Assembly (NCBI GenBank): GCA_014360805.1
Contig: JACIWU010000020.1
Location: 1-43,348, forward strand
DNA from: Chloroflexota bacterium
GTDB taxonomy: Bacteria > Chloroflexota > Anaerolineae > DTLA01
DNA length: 43,348 nucleotides
Reading direction: 5' to 3'
Shown: positions 15,151 through 23,656 of the stretch, piece by piece
Layout of the letters: each line of letters begins with the position of its first letter
Position numbering within the stretch: position 1 is the stretch's first letter
Notes under the pieces: generated by a model
The model's database searches: none
What the model was told of the DNA's origin: nothing
What the model saw: only the letters and a program-made list of their open reading frames with translations
Made by a program: the position numbers and the translations under genes

Positions 15151-16254
15151 ATGACGATCGCCGTTGACATCCAGGCTCCGGCTCCCTGGCTGGACGAAGA
15201 ATGGAACCGCTTCGTGGAGCGCCACAGGCACGGCCACTTGCTGCAATCCTGCCAGTGGGCGCAGTTCAAGTCGCGGCACGCGTGGTCGGCGTGCAGGGTC
15301 ATCGTGCGCGAGGGGCGCGAGCCGGTGGCCGGGGCGCAGGTCCTGTTCCGACAGGTGGGCCCCGTCTCCGTGGCCTACGTGCCAAAAGGCCCGGTTGTGG
15401 ACTGGGAGAATGCGGCCCTCGTTGAGGCCGTGGTGGGCGGGCTTCACGACCTGTGTCGTCGGCGGCGGGCCGTCTTCCTGCGCCTGGAGCCTGACCTGCC
15501 CTACAGCCCGGATTTGGCGCGGCAGTTGGCCGCCATGCGCTTTCGGTTCGCAGGCAAGGTGCAGCCGTTGAGCACCCTGCATCTGGACATTGACCGCGAC
15601 CCCGAGGAGATTCTCGCGGGCATGAAGCCCAAGACCCGCTACAACATCCGACTGGCCGAGCGCAAGGGCGTGCGGGTGCGCGAGGGCACGGAGGCCGATG
15701 TGGCCGTCTTCTACCGCCTGTCGCAGATCACCAGCCTGCGCGACGATTTCCCCATCCACGCCGAGAAGTACTACCGCGACGCGTATCGCACGTTCGTGCC
15801 CGCGGACATGGCGCGGCTCCTGCTGGCCGAGTACGATGGCGAGGTCATCGCCGGCCTGATGGTCTTCGCGTTCGGCGCGTCGGCCTGGTACATGTACGGC
15901 GCGTCGTCCAACCGCTACCGCAACCTGATGCCCAATCATCTGCTCCAGTGGCGCGCCATCCAGTGGGCGCGGGCGCGCGGGTGCAAGGTGTACGACTTCT
16001 GGGGCATCCCCGACGAGGTGGGGCAGGATCCCGCGTCGGCAGCCCTCGCCGCGCAGCGCAGCGATGGCCTTTGGGGCGTGTATCGGTTCAAGGAGGGTTT
16101 TGGCGGGCGGGTGGTGCGCTACCTGGGCGCTTACGACTTCGCCTACGCGCCGCTGGTGTACGTGGCGGGCATGATGTTGTGGCCCAGGCTGCGCCACCTG
16201 CTGTACCGCCTGCGCCGCAAACGCCCGCCCGAGAGCGAGGTGGGCGTGGAGTAG
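15151..16254 (+). CDS. FemX/FemABX-type aminoacyltransferase
   Basis: A 367-residue member of the FemABX family, built of two GNAT-like domains (about 25-160 and 175-340). Known members use aminoacyl-tRNA to add amino acids to lipid II or peptidoglycan stem peptides at the inner membrane. Visible features: the QWAQFKSRH start, VPKGPVVDW, the PKTRYNIRLAERKGV motif, WYMYGASSN and VYDFWGIP. The C-terminus is basic and may touch the membrane. It stands alone, converging on folC. A related role in cell-envelope or glycolipid modification is possible. Confidence 0.85.
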   Translation: MTIAVDIQAPAPWLDEEWNRFVERHRHGHLLQSCQWAQFKSRHAWSACRVIVREGREPVAGAQVLFRQVGPVSVAYVPKGPVVDWENAALVEAVVGGLHDLCRRRRAVFLRLEPDLPYSPDLARQLAAMRFRFAGKVQPLSTLHLDIDRDPEEILAGMKPKTRYNIRLAERKGVRVREGTEADVAVFYRLSQITSLRDDFPIHAEKYYRDAYRTFVPADMARLLLAEYDGEVIAGLMVFAFGASAWYMYGASSNRYRNLMPNHLLQWRAIQWARARGCKVYDFWGIPDEVGQDPASAALAAQRSDGLWGVYRFKEGFGGRVVRYLGAYDFAYAPLVYVAGMMLWPRLRHLLYRLRRKRPPESEVGVE

Positions 16255-16270
16255 GCCCGCGCGGCCCTAC
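16251..16270. repeat. 20-bp palindrome holding both convergent stop codons
   Basis: GTAGGCCCGC faces GCGGCCCTAC with one mismatched pair. The TAG at 16252 ends the femX-like gene and the complementary TAG at 16269 ends folC. Confidence 0.6.
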
Positions 16271-17649
16271 ACCGGATCCTTCGGCGGCAGCGGGCGACCT
16301 TCCCGTTCCAGCCACGCCTCGCGCACGGCGGCCGCCAGGAAGATGGAACCAAGCGCCAGGACCATGCCGCCTTGACCAACGTCCGTGAGCGCATGGTCCA
16401 GCGCCTGGCGCGGCGAGCGAACGCCCGCCGACTCTCGCCCAAGGGCGCGCGCGGTGCGCTGCAACTCGGCCACGTCCATGGCCCTCTCGTGGGGGGCCTG
16501 CGCGAACACCAGGCGCGTCGCGGACGGAATGAGACGCAACATGCTCGCCACGTCCTTGTCGGCGGACGCGCCGAAGATCACCACGTCGGGCGCGCGGCCC
16601 AGAATCTCCCGAACCGTCGCGAGGGCCGCTTCCACGGATTCCACCGTGTGCGCCGAATCCACGATGAGCCACGGCGAGGACTGCATCACCTCCAGCCGTG
16701 CGGGCCACCGCACCTCGGCCAGCCCGCGCCGCAGCGCGTCCTCGGACACCGGGAACCCCCGCGGCTCCAACTCGGCCACGGCGGCGATGGCGGCGGTGGC
16801 GTTGTCCAGTTGGTGTCGCCCGATGAGCGGGATGAACAAATCCGCCAGAGGCACCGGCCATCCGGCCCGCGGCCCGCGCGCGGAAGACGCGAGGAAATGC
16901 TGCCCCTCGTGGGTCTGGCCCTCCAACTGCCAGCGCCAGTCTCGGCCCACCCAGACCTGCCGCGCCCGCCGCTGCCGCGCCCGCTCGGCCAGGACCGCCG
17001 CCGCCGACGCCTTCTGCGGCGTGAAGACGACGGGCACACCCCGCTTGATGATGCCGGCCTTTTCGGCGGCGATGCGATCCAGGGTGTTGCCCAGCACGTT
17101 CATGTGGTCCATGCCGATGGACGTGATGACCGAGATTAGGGGCCGCACTACATTGGTGGCGTCAAACCTGCCGCCCAGCCCCACCTCCAACACCGCGATC
17201 TGGACGCCACGGCGACGAAAATGCTCAAACGCAATCGCCGTGATGGCCTCAAAGGTCGTGCCGGGGGTGCGCTCCAACGTGGGGCGAATCCAGTTCGCCA
17301 GTTCCACGACCTCCGCCTCGGAGATCATCTCGCCATTCACCTGGATGCGCTCGCGGAACGTGTGCAAGTGCGGCGACGTGTACAGCCCCGTCCGGTATCC
17401 CGCCTGGGCCAGGATGGAGGCGATCATGGCGCTGGTGGAGCCTTTGCCCTTGGTGCCGGCGACGTGCACCGACTGGAAGGCGCGATGCGGCGAACCCAGG
17501 CGCTTGAGCAGGGTGCGGAACCGGTCCAAGTTCGGAGGCACAACCTCACGATCCGTTACCCAATACTGCCAACTGGGGAGTCCGTACAGATAACGCAGGG
17601 CATCAGAATACGTGTCCACGTAGCCATCTCCCGACGCGGGTGATTTCAT
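16267..17649 (-). CDS. folC: Folylpolyglutamate / dihydrofolate synthase
   Basis: A 460-residue Mur-ligase-fold enzyme that adds glutamate to dihydropteroate or to folates. The P-loop is GTKGKGST (65-72); TSPHLHTFRERI, GLGGRFDATN and the SIGMDHMNVLG loop are typical. The usual DGAHNP motif of the C-terminal domain reads DSAHTVES, so the Asn is replaced by Thr. It overlaps the end of the ydcF-like gene by 47 nt; a GTG at 17619 with GGGAGA upstream is an alternative start. Last gene of a dinG-ydcF-folC operon. Confidence 0.92.
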   Translation of the reverse strand: MKSPASGDGYVDTYSDALRYLYGLPSWQYWVTDREVVPPNLDRFRTLLKRLGSPHRAFQSVHVAGTKGKGSTSAMIASILAQAGYRTGLYTSPHLHTFRERIQVNGEMISEAEVVELANWIRPTLERTPGTTFEAITAIAFEHFRRRGVQIAVLEVGLGGRFDATNVVRPLISVITSIGMDHMNVLGNTLDRIAAEKAGIIKRGVPVVFTPQKASAAAVLAERARQRRARQVWVGRDWRWQLEGQTHEGQHFLASSARGPRAGWPVPLADLFIPLIGRHQLDNATAAIAAVAELEPRGFPVSEDALRRGLAEVRWPARLEVMQSSPWLIVDSAHTVESVEAALATVREILGRAPDVVIFGASADKDVASMLRLIPSATRLVFAQAPHERAMDVAELQRTARALGRESAGVRSPRQALDHALTDVGQGGMVLALGSIFLAAAVREAWLEREGRPLPPKDPV

Positions 17650-18250
17650 ATGCCATCACGGCGAAGGTCTCGCGAAACGTGAAGTACGCGCGCAGCCTGG
17701 GAATCGTCCAGCCTGGGCTGTCGGCGACGGGGACCGGGTAGGCTTCAAGCCCCGCGTCGGCGGCCATGCGACATGCGCGGAACATGTGGTAGGGATCGGA
17801 CACCACCAGGACCGAGCGCCAGCCGTGCGCCGCCATGATTTGCGCGGTGTTGCGGATGTTGTCCAGCGTGGAGTGCGACCGATCTTCCAACAGAATGGCC
17901 TCCGGCGGCACGCCCATGCCGACGGCCACCCGCCGCATGGCCTCGGCCTCGGAGGGCGGGAGTTTCCCCAGGCCCCCGCTCACGATGATGCGCGGCGCGT
18001 AGCCTTGCATGTAGAGCGCCACGCCGGCTTCAATGCGGCTGCGCAGGATGGGGCTGGGCTGCTCGCCGGGCCAGACCGGCGCGCCCAGGACCAGGATCAC
18101 GTCGGCGGGGGCTTTCTTCTCCGCCCGCGCCGCGCCGAGGATATTCCACAGCGCCACAAGGGCGGCCGCCGCGACCGCCAGGGCCAAGATGATGCCGAGC
18201 CGCACGATTCTCCACACCCGTTTGGTCACGCAGGCCCTCCGCGCCGTCAT
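17603..18250 (-). CDS. YdcF/SanA-like DUF218 membrane protein
   Basis: A 215-residue protein of the DUF218 family (YdcF, SanA, ElyC). A basic N-terminus and one transmembrane helix (about residues 10-32) precede the domain with VILVLGAPVW, RSRIEAGVALY, IIVSGG and VSDPYHMFRA motifs. Relatives act in cell-envelope integrity; the reaction is not established. Start at 18250 forms ATGA with the dinG stop. Confidence 0.85.
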   Translation of the reverse strand: MTARRACVTKRVWRIVRLGIILALAVAAAALVALWNILGAARAEKKAPADVILVLGAPVWPGEQPSPILRSRIEAGVALYMQGYAPRIIVSGGLGKLPPSEAEAMRRVAVGMGVPPEAILLEDRSHSTLDNIRNTAQIMAAHGWRSVLVVSDPYHMFRACRMAADAGLEAYPVPVADSPGWTIPRLRAYFTFRETFAVMAYEITRVGRWLRGHVF

Positions 18251-21123
18251 GCGTCCGCTTGTTGCGGGCCGCTCCGAGGCTGCGCGGGGCCGTCCACCCA
18301 GCGCCGCGCCGCTTCTGGCAACTCGGCCAGTGCGCCCTTGCGCACGGTGCACGGCGGCAGGGAGTCCAGGAACATACGGCCATACGCCTTGCTGATGATG
18401 CGCTTGTCCAGCACCACGAACACGCCTCGGTCGGTGCGGCTGCGGATGAGCCTGCCGAACCCCTGGCGAAACCGCAGGACGCTCTCGGGGACCGCGTACT
18501 GGTTGAACGGGTCCTCAAACGTCTCGCTGCGGGCGGCGAAAATCGGCTCGGTGGGCACGGCGAAGGGCAGGCGGGCGATGACCAGGCAACTCAACGCTTC
18601 GCCCATGACGTCAATCCCTTCCCAGAAGGAGCGCGTGCCCAAGAGCACGGCGCGCGGCGTCTCGCGGAAGGTTGTGAGCAACTGCTGGCGCGACGCGCCG
18701 TCGCCGTGTTCCAGCACCAGGATGTCCTCTTCGGCCAGGGGCTTGGTGATGGCCCGCGCGGTGGCCTTCAACTGGCTGTACGAGGTGAACAGCGCGAGCG
18801 TTCGCCCGCCCATCGCCTTACACAACTGGATAAGCGCATCCTCCACGGTGCGCTGGTAGAAAGGTGCGTGCGGCTCGGGCATGTCCATCGGCACATAGAC
18901 CAGGGTAGACGCCTTGTAGTCAAACGGCGAACCCACCGCCAGTTCTTCGGCTTCCCACGCCCCCAGTCGGTTGCGCATGTAGTCAAACTTCCCGCTGACG
19001 CACAGGGTCGCCGACGTGAGGATGACCGCCTCCTTCTGGCTGAAGATATGCTGGCGCACCAGGTCGCCCACCTGCAACGGGGCCGCGTTCAGCGACAGGA
19101 TGTTCCGCTCCGTGTTCCGCTCAAACCAGCAGACCTGATTCTCGGAGGGCTTGAAGATGACCTGCCCGATTTGATCGCGGACGGTGCGCAACCGCAGGAT
19201 TTGCGCAGCCAAATCCTGGAGCATATCGTCCAGTTCGGGCACGTCGTAGGCTTCCATGCCCTCCAGAGTCTGGCCCACTTGCTGGAGGTCTCGCTCTACC
19301 CTGGCGAGGATTGTGGCGCAGTCCTGCCAGGCCGTCTCCACGAGATTCCAGGCCGGTTGCGCCCGCACCCCAGGCGTGATGCGCAGGCGCTGGCTGTAGC
19401 CCGAGTTGTCGGCGTCGTTGGAATGCTCGCGCAGGAAGTCGTCGGCGATGGCGAAGAAGTCCCCCAAGGCCCGCTGGGCCAGGTCCACGTCGTTGCGTGC
19501 GTCTGCCAGGAGCGCCTCCAGGTCGCGCAGGTTGGGCCCAGGGATCGCATTGCGGCACCGCATGGCCACGTCGGTGAGGAGCCCCCGATGCCGGCCCGGG
19601 GCTGTCTTCTGGCTGATTTCCCCCAGTTGGCGGTCCAGCCCCATGCGGTCGGCCTGGAAACTGAGTTGCCGGGTGATGGCGTCCTCAAAGTGGTGCGCCT
19701 CGTCCACGATCAGGTACTTGTATTCGGGGAGGACGCGATTCTCCACGGCCACATCCGACACCAGGAGCGCATGGTTGACGATGAGGATGTGGGCGCGCTC
19801 GGCGCGGCGACGCGCGCGGTGGAAGAAGCAGCGGCCCTTCTGCCGATGGGGGCAGTCCTCGGCCAGGCAACTCTCCTGCTCGGACGAAATCTGCGACCAG
19901 ACGGCCCGCTCTTGCTGGCTGGGCAGGAACAACTCGGTAACGTCGCCGGTGGCCGTGGTTTGCTGCCAGATGAGGACCTTGGCCAGGACGCGGAGTTCGT
20001 CCCCGTTCAGGTTGTCGCGGGCGCGCATGGCCGCCAGGCGGCGCAGGCACAGGTAGTTGCTGCGCCCCTTGAGCAGCGCCACCCGCACGTCAAGCGACAG
20101 CACCTTCTGGATGTCCGGAATGTCCTTCAGGTACAGTTGCTCTTGCAGGTTGATGGTGTTGGTGGAGATCACGACGGGGCGCTCGTTTTCAAGGGCGAAG
20201 TGCATGGCCGGCAGGAGGTAGGCCAGCGACTTGCCCGTGCCGGTGCCAGCCTCCACCATGAGGTGATGCCCTTCGTTCAGGCTACGGGCAACGGCGCGGA
20301 GCATCTCCACCTGCTGGGGGCGATGCTCAAAATGCGGGAAGCGCCGCGCAAAGGCTCCGTCCTCCTCCAGCATCCGCGCCACGCGCTCCACATCCACGGG
20401 AACCTTGCGCGCGGTGGGGCGCAGGGGCGGCTCCTCGTCCTCTTGTAGGAGGAGAATGCCCAGGCCGTAGGCGTCGTCGCCGACCTTGGACTGCACCTGC
20501 TGCCCCAGGCTGCCCGTAACGAATGCCGACCGCCCCTTGTAGGACAAGATGTCGCGGAACAGGTCTCGGAGCGCCCATCCACTGCGCTGCGTCAGCCCGA
20601 CGATCTCCTCAAGCAGGCGCGTGTCCAGCGACAAGGCGCGCTCCACCAACATGTTGAACAAATCCATCGCTGTCTTGGCATCGTCCAGGGCGCGGTGGTG
20701 CACCGTCGCCGGCACGCCCAATGTCTGCGCCAGAATCTCCAGGCTGTAGCGCGGGGCGTGGGGCACCAGGATGCTGGCCAGTTCAAAGGTGTCTATGGCG
20801 TCCGCGTTGGTCAGGACGTCCTGTTTGGCGAGGAACTCCAGGTCAAACTGCACGCTGTGCCCCACGATGGGCCCATTCCCCACGAACCGCACCAGGTCGG
20901 GCAGGACCGACTTCAGGGCGGGCGCATTCTGCACGTCCTCGTCGCGGAGGCCCGTCAATTGGGTGATCCTGTAGGGAATCGGGCGCGAGGGGTTGACCAG
21001 CGATGACCAGGTGCCGAGGACTTCCTTGCCCCGGAACTTCACCGCGCCGACCTCTATGATGGAATCCCGTTCCGCGTCCAGCCCGGTGGTCTCCAGATCC
21101 AGGGCGACGTAGGTTCGGTGCAT
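18247..21123 (-). CDS. dinG: DinG-family helicase with N-terminal DEDD exonuclease
   Basis: A 958-residue protein in the arrangement of Gram-positive DinG. Residues 1-165 form a DnaQ-like 3'-5' exonuclease domain with D9/E11 (LDLETTG), D94, H143 and D148. The XPD-like superfamily 2 helicase follows: Walker A EAGTGTGKS (291-299), DEAH (474-477), four cysteines C359, C419, C424 and C432 that fit an iron-sulfur cluster, TSATL, and motif VI QGFGRLIRS. It probably unwinds or degrades DNA or RNA-DNA structures during repair. First gene of its operon. Confidence 0.93.
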   Translation of the reverse strand: MHRTYVALDLETTGLDAERDSIIEVGAVKFRGKEVLGTWSSLVNPSRPIPYRITQLTGLRDEDVQNAPALKSVLPDLVRFVGNGPIVGHSVQFDLEFLAKQDVLTNADAIDTFELASILVPHAPRYSLEILAQTLGVPATVHHRALDDAKTAMDLFNMLVERALSLDTRLLEEIVGLTQRSGWALRDLFRDILSYKGRSAFVTGSLGQQVQSKVGDDAYGLGILLLQEDEEPPLRPTARKVPVDVERVARMLEEDGAFARRFPHFEHRPQQVEMLRAVARSLNEGHHLMVEAGTGTGKSLAYLLPAMHFALENERPVVISTNTINLQEQLYLKDIPDIQKVLSLDVRVALLKGRSNYLCLRRLAAMRARDNLNGDELRVLAKVLIWQQTTATGDVTELFLPSQQERAVWSQISSEQESCLAEDCPHRQKGRCFFHRARRRAERAHILIVNHALLVSDVAVENRVLPEYKYLIVDEAHHFEDAITRQLSFQADRMGLDRQLGEISQKTAPGRHRGLLTDVAMRCRNAIPGPNLRDLEALLADARNDVDLAQRALGDFFAIADDFLREHSNDADNSGYSQRLRITPGVRAQPAWNLVETAWQDCATILARVERDLQQVGQTLEGMEAYDVPELDDMLQDLAAQILRLRTVRDQIGQVIFKPSENQVCWFERNTERNILSLNAAPLQVGDLVRQHIFSQKEAVILTSATLCVSGKFDYMRNRLGAWEAEELAVGSPFDYKASTLVYVPMDMPEPHAPFYQRTVEDALIQLCKAMGGRTLALFTSYSQLKATARAITKPLAEEDILVLEHGDGASRQQLLTTFRETPRAVLLGTRSFWEGIDVMGEALSCLVIARLPFAVPTEPIFAARSETFEDPFNQYAVPESVLRFRQGFGRLIRSRTDRGVFVVLDKRIISKAYGRMFLDSLPPCTVRKGALAELPEAARRWVDGPAQPRSGPQQADA

Positions 21124-21166
21124 CTCGTCTCATTTCTAGGGCAGCATCGGGGAGGCTGCCGGCGTG

Positions 21167-21195
21167 ATTATATCCGCCTGTCGGGAGAACGCCAA
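21167..21195 (-). promoter_or_regulatory. Promoter of dinG-ydcF-folC
   Basis: On the minus strand TTGGCG, 17-nt spacer, TATAAT; transcription start near 21160. Confidence 0.6.
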
Positions 21196-21241
21196 AGACA
21201 GGCAGGTGGCTCATCTTCGGCGACCGGCGCTGTCGGCGGGT

Positions 21242-21261
21242 GCAAAGGGGCTTGCCTTTGC
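21242..21261. terminator. Hairpin after the GNAT gene
   Basis: GCAAAGG and CCTTTGC pair around a 6-nt loop, 23 nt past the GNAT stop. No clear U-tract; a weak terminator candidate. Confidence 0.35.
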
Positions 21262-21283
21262 CGTAGGCGCGCCCGCGTCGGCC

Positions 21284-21700
21284 TCACTTTTCAAAGACCG
21301 AGTCTATCGGGTGGGCGGTCATGATGCGGGTCGTCTGGCGGAAGTGCATCTTGGCCCAGAACCCCACCTCGCCCGGAATCACCACCGACAGGGTCTGGGC
21401 GCCCCGCGCCTTGAATCGTTCGGCAATGGCGCGAACCAGGGCGCGCCCGATGCCCCGCCGCTGATAGTCCGGGTGCACCGAGGCGATGTAGATGATGGCG
21501 CGCGAGCCGTCAAACACGCCGCGAATCATGCCCACAACCTGGCCGTCCTCCTCGGCCACCAGGAACTCGGCCGCCTGGCACTCGGCCACCCGCTTCATCG
21601 CTTCGGGGCCGTCCATCTCGGGGTGCCCGTACTGTTGGTTCGCCTTGAGGATTTCCACAAGTCGGTCGCAGTCTTTGACCTCAAAGTCTCGGATCAGCAT
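21284..21700 (-). CDS. GNAT-family N-acetyltransferase
   Basis: A 138-residue single-domain acetyltransferase. The acetyl-CoA-binding motif A is ASVHPDYQRRGIGRALVRA, preceded by the FLVAEEDGQVVGMIRG strands. Substrate unknown. Its start overlaps the end of trmO by 7 nt, so the two are coupled. The C-terminus (GFWAKMHFRQT) fits motif B of the fold. Confidence 0.88.
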   Translation of the reverse strand: MLIRDFEVKDCDRLVEILKANQQYGHPEMDGPEAMKRVAECQAAEFLVAEEDGQVVGMIRGVFDGSRAIIYIASVHPDYQRRGIGRALVRAIAERFKARGAQTLSVVIPGEVGFWAKMHFRQTTRIMTAHPIDSVFEK

Positions 21701-22194
21701 GGGTTGCCTCCCTTCTTCCGAGAATCCGCGCGTTCCCTATCGTTCGCCTCCCACAGGCGGTGCAGCCATTCGGCCACTCGGGCATCCTCCACCCGGTCCC
21801 CTCGGGTCAGGTATGGCTTGATGTCCAGCACGGGGGTGCCGTCGGCCATGTCCAGACCCCTGACGTACAGCACATTGCCCTCTCGCCGGAGAAGGGGCAC
21901 CACTGTGATGGCGATGGGGTTGGGTCGCTTCGGGCTTCGGGTTGCGAACACGCCCACCAGCGGCAAGTCTTCGCGCCCTTGCGGGTGCACGTGCAGGCGA
22001 CGCTCGCGCAGGTCCCCCTGGCGGTGCAAGTAGCCGACCACGAGGATGTGCGAGAACCCCTCCATCCCGTCCAGGCCGTCGGCAAACTCCGGGTCAAGCA
22101 CAACCCTGGACTCCAAATCCTCCCAGACCACGCCGTCCAGTTCGGTAATGCCGTTCTCCACGCGCCCGATGGGATGTACCGTGTAGTCCGCCAT
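21694..22194 (-). CDS. trmO: tRNA (N6-threonylcarbamoyladenosine-37) methyltransferase TrmO
   Basis: A 166-residue member of the TsaA/TrmO (VirR, YaeB) family, which methylates t6A37 of certain tRNAs using SAM. Signatures: HPIGRVENG, LDGMEGFSHILVVGYLH, GVFATRSPKRPNPI and GTPVLDIKPYL. The start at 22194 is supported by GGAGAAGG upstream and the beginning of homology; longer in-frame starts run over the promoter. Confidence 0.93.
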   Translation of the reverse strand: MADYTVHPIGRVENGITELDGVVWEDLESRVVLDPEFADGLDGMEGFSHILVVGYLHRQGDLRERRLHVHPQGREDLPLVGVFATRSPKRPNPIAITVVPLLRREGNVLYVRGLDMADGTPVLDIKPYLTRGDRVEDARVAEWLHRLWEANDRERADSRKKGGNPC

Positions 22195-22225
22195 GCGCCC
22201 AAGTTTCCTTCTCCGGTGTGTTGAT

Positions 22226-22254
22226 ATTATAATACGCGGGCGCAACGGTGGCAA
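22226..22254 (-). promoter_or_regulatory. Promoter of trmO-GNAT
   Basis: On the minus strand TTGCCA, 17-nt spacer, TATAAT. The A/T-rich -10 also gives TATAAT on the plus strand at 22228-22233, so it may serve the divergent HAD gene too, although that side has only a weak -35. Confidence 0.7.
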
Positions 22255-22322
22255 GGCGAACAGCGATGGTGCTCTTGACCTCACCCACTCGCGGTCAGCG
22301 TGCTGGAAACGGAGGGAGGGCT

Positions 22323-23012
22323 ATGCAAGTTGCGGCGTTCTTTGACTTTGACGGCACCCTGTATGCGGGGCATCTGTGGAAGGACATGTCCGACTACTTC
22401 CGCGAGCGCCGCGAGCGCACGGGGCTGATCTGGACCTACCTGCTGGCGCACATGGCCCTGTGGCCGCTGAACCTGATGCGCGTCCTCAGCGACGAACGGT
22501 TCTACGGCTCGTGGGCGCGCGACCTGACCTGGATTCTGCGAGGGTTGTCGCTGGAAGAGGGCGACGCGCTCTTCCGCTTCATCCTGGAGTGGCGCATTCT
22601 GCCCGGCCTGCGCCCCGACGTGCTGGAGCGCCTGCGCCAGCACCAGGCGCAAGGCCACATCGTGATGCTGGTGTCGGGCGGGTTCCGCCGACTCCTGGAG
22701 ATGCTGGCGTCGGAGTTGTCCATCGCCCACGTGGTGGGCACGGAGGCCGAGGTGCGCGACGGTAGGTACACCGGCCGCCCCACCGGGCTGGCCATCACCG
22801 GCCGGGGCAAGGTGGAGGGCATCCGTCGCCTTGCCGCCCGCGAGGGCATGGACCTGGATTGGCCGCACTCCTACTCCTACGCCGACAATCGCACCGACAT
22901 CCCGCTGCTGGAAGCGGTCGGGCATCCCGTGGCCGTGTACCCCGACAGGGCGCTGGCGGCTCACGCGCAGAAAAGCGGCTGGGAGGTGTTGGGGACGATC
23001 ACGCGGTCCTGA
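22323..23012 (+). CDS. HAD-IB family phosphatase (SerB-like)
   Basis: A 229-residue haloacid dehalogenase phosphatase of subfamily IB. Motif I is D8-F-D10-GT; motif II is MLVSGGF; motif III lies in the GKVEGIRRLA region and motif IV is ADNRTDIPLLEAVG. The helical cap (about 25-90) is longer than in SerB and recalls the phosphatase-like domains near PlsC/PlsY acyltransferases. Start at 22323 follows GGAGGG. It converges on the plsY-like gene with a 12-bp gap. Substrate could be phosphoserine, a lysophosphatidate or a similar monoester. Confidence 0.85.
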   Translation: MQVAAFFDFDGTLYAGHLWKDMSDYFRERRERTGLIWTYLLAHMALWPLNLMRVLSDERFYGSWARDLTWILRGLSLEEGDALFRFILEWRILPGLRPDVLERLRQHQAQGHIVMLVSGGFRRLLEMLASELSIAHVVGTEAEVRDGRYTGRPTGLAITGRGKVEGIRRLAAREGMDLDWPHSYSYADNRTDIPLLEAVGHPVAVYPDRALAAHAQKSGWEVLGTITRS

Positions 23013-23024
23013 TGGGCGCGCCGC

Positions 23025-23600
23025 CTACATCTTTTGCAGCCGCATGCGCCGAGGCCGGTCCAGCGCCTGCTTCGCCGGAATGGAGAGGATCATCGCCAGG
23101 CTGGCGAGCACAAGGCCCGTGGGTTGCCCGCCCAGCACCATCAGCAGCACGGTCAGCCCGATGCCCACGCCCGCGCCCAGGTCCGAATTGCGCGTGAGCA
23201 GGTAGAGCAAGCCGTACACGATGAGGCCGATGACCATCTCCCTGGGTGCCAGCGTCATCAGCACGCCCAACGTGGTGGCCAGGCCCTGCCCCCCGCTGAA
23301 CCCTGCGAACAGCGGGAAGTCGTGCCCCAAGAGCGCGGCGACTCCGGCGGCGATCTGCCAGGTCAGGCTCAACCCGAGCGCCTTTGCCAGCACCACCGGC
23401 GCGAACCCTTTGGCGAAGTCCACCACCGCCACGACCACCGCCGGCTTCCAGCCCAACGTCCGCGAAACGTTGCGGGCGCCCATGTTGGCGTCGCCCAGCG
23501 TGCGAATGTCCACCCCTGCCACGCGCCGCGACACGATGACGGCCGTCGGGATGGAACCGAGCACGTAGCCGATGAACACGATCCCAACCGCCACGTTCAT
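23025..23600 (-). CDS. plsY: PlsY-like glycerol-3-phosphate acyltransferase
   Basis: A 191-residue membrane protein with several helices, matching PlsY, which acylates glycerol 3-phosphate from acyl phosphate to start phospholipid synthesis. The three family motifs are recognisable but altered: GSIPTAV, GDANMGARNVSRTLG (usually SGNxGATNxLR) and FSGGQGLATTLG (usually GGKG, so Lys is Gln). Start at 23600 has GAGGCGAGG upstream. A divergent paralogue with another substrate is possible. The hydrolase gene lies 56 bp upstream. Confidence 0.8.
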   Translation of the reverse strand: MNVAVGIVFIGYVLGSIPTAVIVSRRVAGVDIRTLGDANMGARNVSRTLGWKPAVVVAVVDFAKGFAPVVLAKALGLSLTWQIAAGVAALLGHDFPLFAGFSGGQGLATTLGVLMTLAPREMVIGLIVYGLLYLLTRNSDLGAGVGIGLTVLLMVLGGQPTGLVLASLAMILSIPAKQALDRPRRMRLQKM

Positions 23601-23656
23601 CACCTCGCCTCCCGTACCTGCGATGCGTCGGGACCGAATCGGCGGCTGCCCGTGCG

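Noticed and set aside
18259-20448. 729-codon plus-strand frame opposite dinG
   Set aside because: Same reason; the DinG motifs on the minus strand are unmistakable.
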